From NCBI GenBank assembly GCA_004376485.1, contig SOJT01000112.1, forward strand, positions 1 to 6,957: DNA of 6,957 nt, in the 5' to 3' direction. The position numbers and the translations under genes are program-made. Origin of the DNA: Candidatus Aerophobota bacterium. GTDB taxonomy: Bacteria > Aerophobota > Aerophobia > Aerophobales > AE-B3A. The notes below the pieces were generated by a model, which did no database searches, was not told where the DNA came from, and saw nothing but the letters and a program-made list of their open reading frames with translations. Positions 6,294 through 6,957 of the stretch are shown here, piece after piece. Numbering within the stretch: position 1 is the stretch's first letter; each line of letters begins with the position of its first letter.

Positions 6294-6957
6294 AGCCTCC
6301 TCCCCATTCTTAAAAGCTCCAGTTCCTTATCCTTTAGGGGAACTACCTCTAGGTATTTCTTTCCTTTTCTCGACACTCGATAGTACTCTACTCTGGCTCC
6401 ATCCTCAGGGGCATCGCTATAGCGGCAGGTGATGGAGGCTGCCTTGAGGAGAGTTTTCTCATCTATCTCTCCTCTTAAGACGCTGATGGGTCCTTGAAAG
6501 CTGACTACCTGAAGGCAGAAATCATCCGGGGTAGTTAACTCGAGGAGCCTCCTGTTCTCTTTCTCATTCCTTCCTACTACCAATCTAGAATTTGGTCCCA
6601 GACGAAAGTGCCTTCCTACCTTGAGGAGTTCAATCTCATTGAGATTTATTTTTCCCCGTAGCAAAAGATCTTTTAGCTTCTGGGAAAACATGGGATCGGT
6701 GAGGAGGCATCCACCGGCGGGAGCGGGGAATTCTTTTATGCCCATTTCCCTGGCCAGTTTAAGCTGAGGACGGCGGCTTCTTCCTTTGATTTCAAATAGT
6801 TTTTCCCGATTTACCCATCCTTTTCTCTCAGGCAAGGTAGGTAGTAGGTTTTTGGCAGTGAGGGGACGAAGAAGGTAATCTCCCCAGCCTGATTCTTCCC
6901 CTACTACTCCCAGGGCCCATCTATTCTGGGATTTTGGCCGCTCTCCCAGCACTTCCC
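6290..6957 (-). CDS. PP-loop tRNA thiolase-like protein, C-terminal part (partial)
   Basis: The last 221 residues of a minus-strand gene whose 5' end lies beyond the right edge. The first GTG (6952) is not the start: the frame is open before it and reads GEVLGERPKSQ, a conserved internal block of the ThiI/MnmA-like PP-loop family often annotated 'tRNA 4-thiouridine(8) synthase ThiI'. Counting from that Val as 1, later blocks are LLRPLTAK (27-34), RSRRPQ (58-63), PAPAGGCLLTDP (76-87, with Cys82 a candidate sulfur-relay cysteine) and ELLKVGRHFRL to VVGRNEKEN (109-133), which resembles the NFACT-R RNA-binding module. The tail is charged and ends MGRRL. The ATP-binding PP-loop (SGGxDS) should lie in the missing N-terminus. 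By family the protein adenylates and thiolates a tRNA uridine in the cytoplasm; the exact position is unknown. The codons of its last residues form the ribosome site for the overlapping HAD gene. Confidence 0.82.
   Translation of the reverse strand, partial: EVLGERPKSQNRWALGVVGEESGWGDYLLRPLTAKNLLPTLPERKGWVNREKLFEIKGRSRRPQLKLAREMGIKEFPAPAGGCLLTDPMFSQKLKDLLLRGKINLNEIELLKVGRHFRLGPNSRLVVGRNEKENRRLLELTTPDDFCLQVVSFQGPISVLRGEIDEKTLLKAASITCRYSDAPEDGARVEYYRVSRKGKKYLEVVPLKDKELELLRMGRRL
6296..6305 (-). promoter_or_regulatory. Ribosome binding site of the HAD gene, inside the upstream gene
   Basis: Minus strand GGGGAGGAGG, followed by CT and TTG 6293. Its GGGGAGG core is 5 bases from the start codon. 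The bases encode the Gly-Arg-Arg tail of the upstream PP-loop protein. This strong site supports TTG as a real start and coupled translation of the pair. Confidence 0.6.

Noticed and set aside
6952..6952. GTG at 6950-6952 as the start of a complete 220-residue protein
   Set aside because: The frame is open upstream to the edge and reads Gly-Glu-Val-Leu-Gly, a conserved internal block of the family, so the gene is truncated by the window.
1..6957. CRISPR, tRNA/rRNA, insertion sequence, phage or defence genes
   Set aside because: No spaced direct repeats, cloverleaf, terminal inverted repeats, transposase or defence motifs were found on either strand by eye.

Overview
This is a bacterial window with five protein genes, two of them cut by the window edges. 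Bacterial traits are a C-family replicative polymerase (DnaE), Shine-Dalgarno sites, sigma70-like promoter boxes, non-ATG starts and tight gene packing. Base composition looks moderate (GC somewhere in the 40s by eye, not computed). Arginine is often AGA/AGG. Together with the acylphosphatase and the PP-loop/NFACT-R-like thiolase family, which I know mainly from anaerobic and thermophilic bacteria, this suggests an anaerobic or thermophilic, possibly uncultured lineage. That is a weak inference and I cannot name a phylum.

Layout. Positions 1-1484 (minus) hold most of an exported protein made of about 13 tandem TPR repeats; its C-terminus lies beyond the left edge. Positions 1485-1776 are a divergent intergenic region with a good promoter for the TPR gene, one or two candidate promoters for dnaE, a perfect dyad lying between the -35 and -10 of the upstream dnaE promoter, and a doubtful 39-codon ORF. 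Positions 1777-5196 (plus) are a complete dnaE, and 5215-5493 (plus) a small acylphosphatase gene 18 bases behind it, probably co-transcribed. Only 8 bases separate it from the stop of a convergent pair on the minus strand. In that pair a PP-loop tRNA-thiolase-like gene (6957-6290, 5' end off the window) is followed by an overlapping NagD-type HAD phosphatase gene (6293-5502).

How the genes work together. dnaE supplies the catalytic subunit of the replicative polymerase. Its PHP domain appears to retain all nine metal ligands, so it may carry intrinsic proofreading. Acylphosphatase and the HAD phosphatase are both small cytosolic phosphohydrolases, probably metabolite clean-up enzymes. The PP-loop protein is likely a tRNA sulfur-modification enzyme. 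The TPR protein works outside the cytoplasm. I see no shared pathway across the window and no RNA genes, mobile elements, CRISPR or phage genes. This is mostly an ordinary housekeeping region; the points worth checking are the divergent regulatory region, the intact PHP site and the TPR array.
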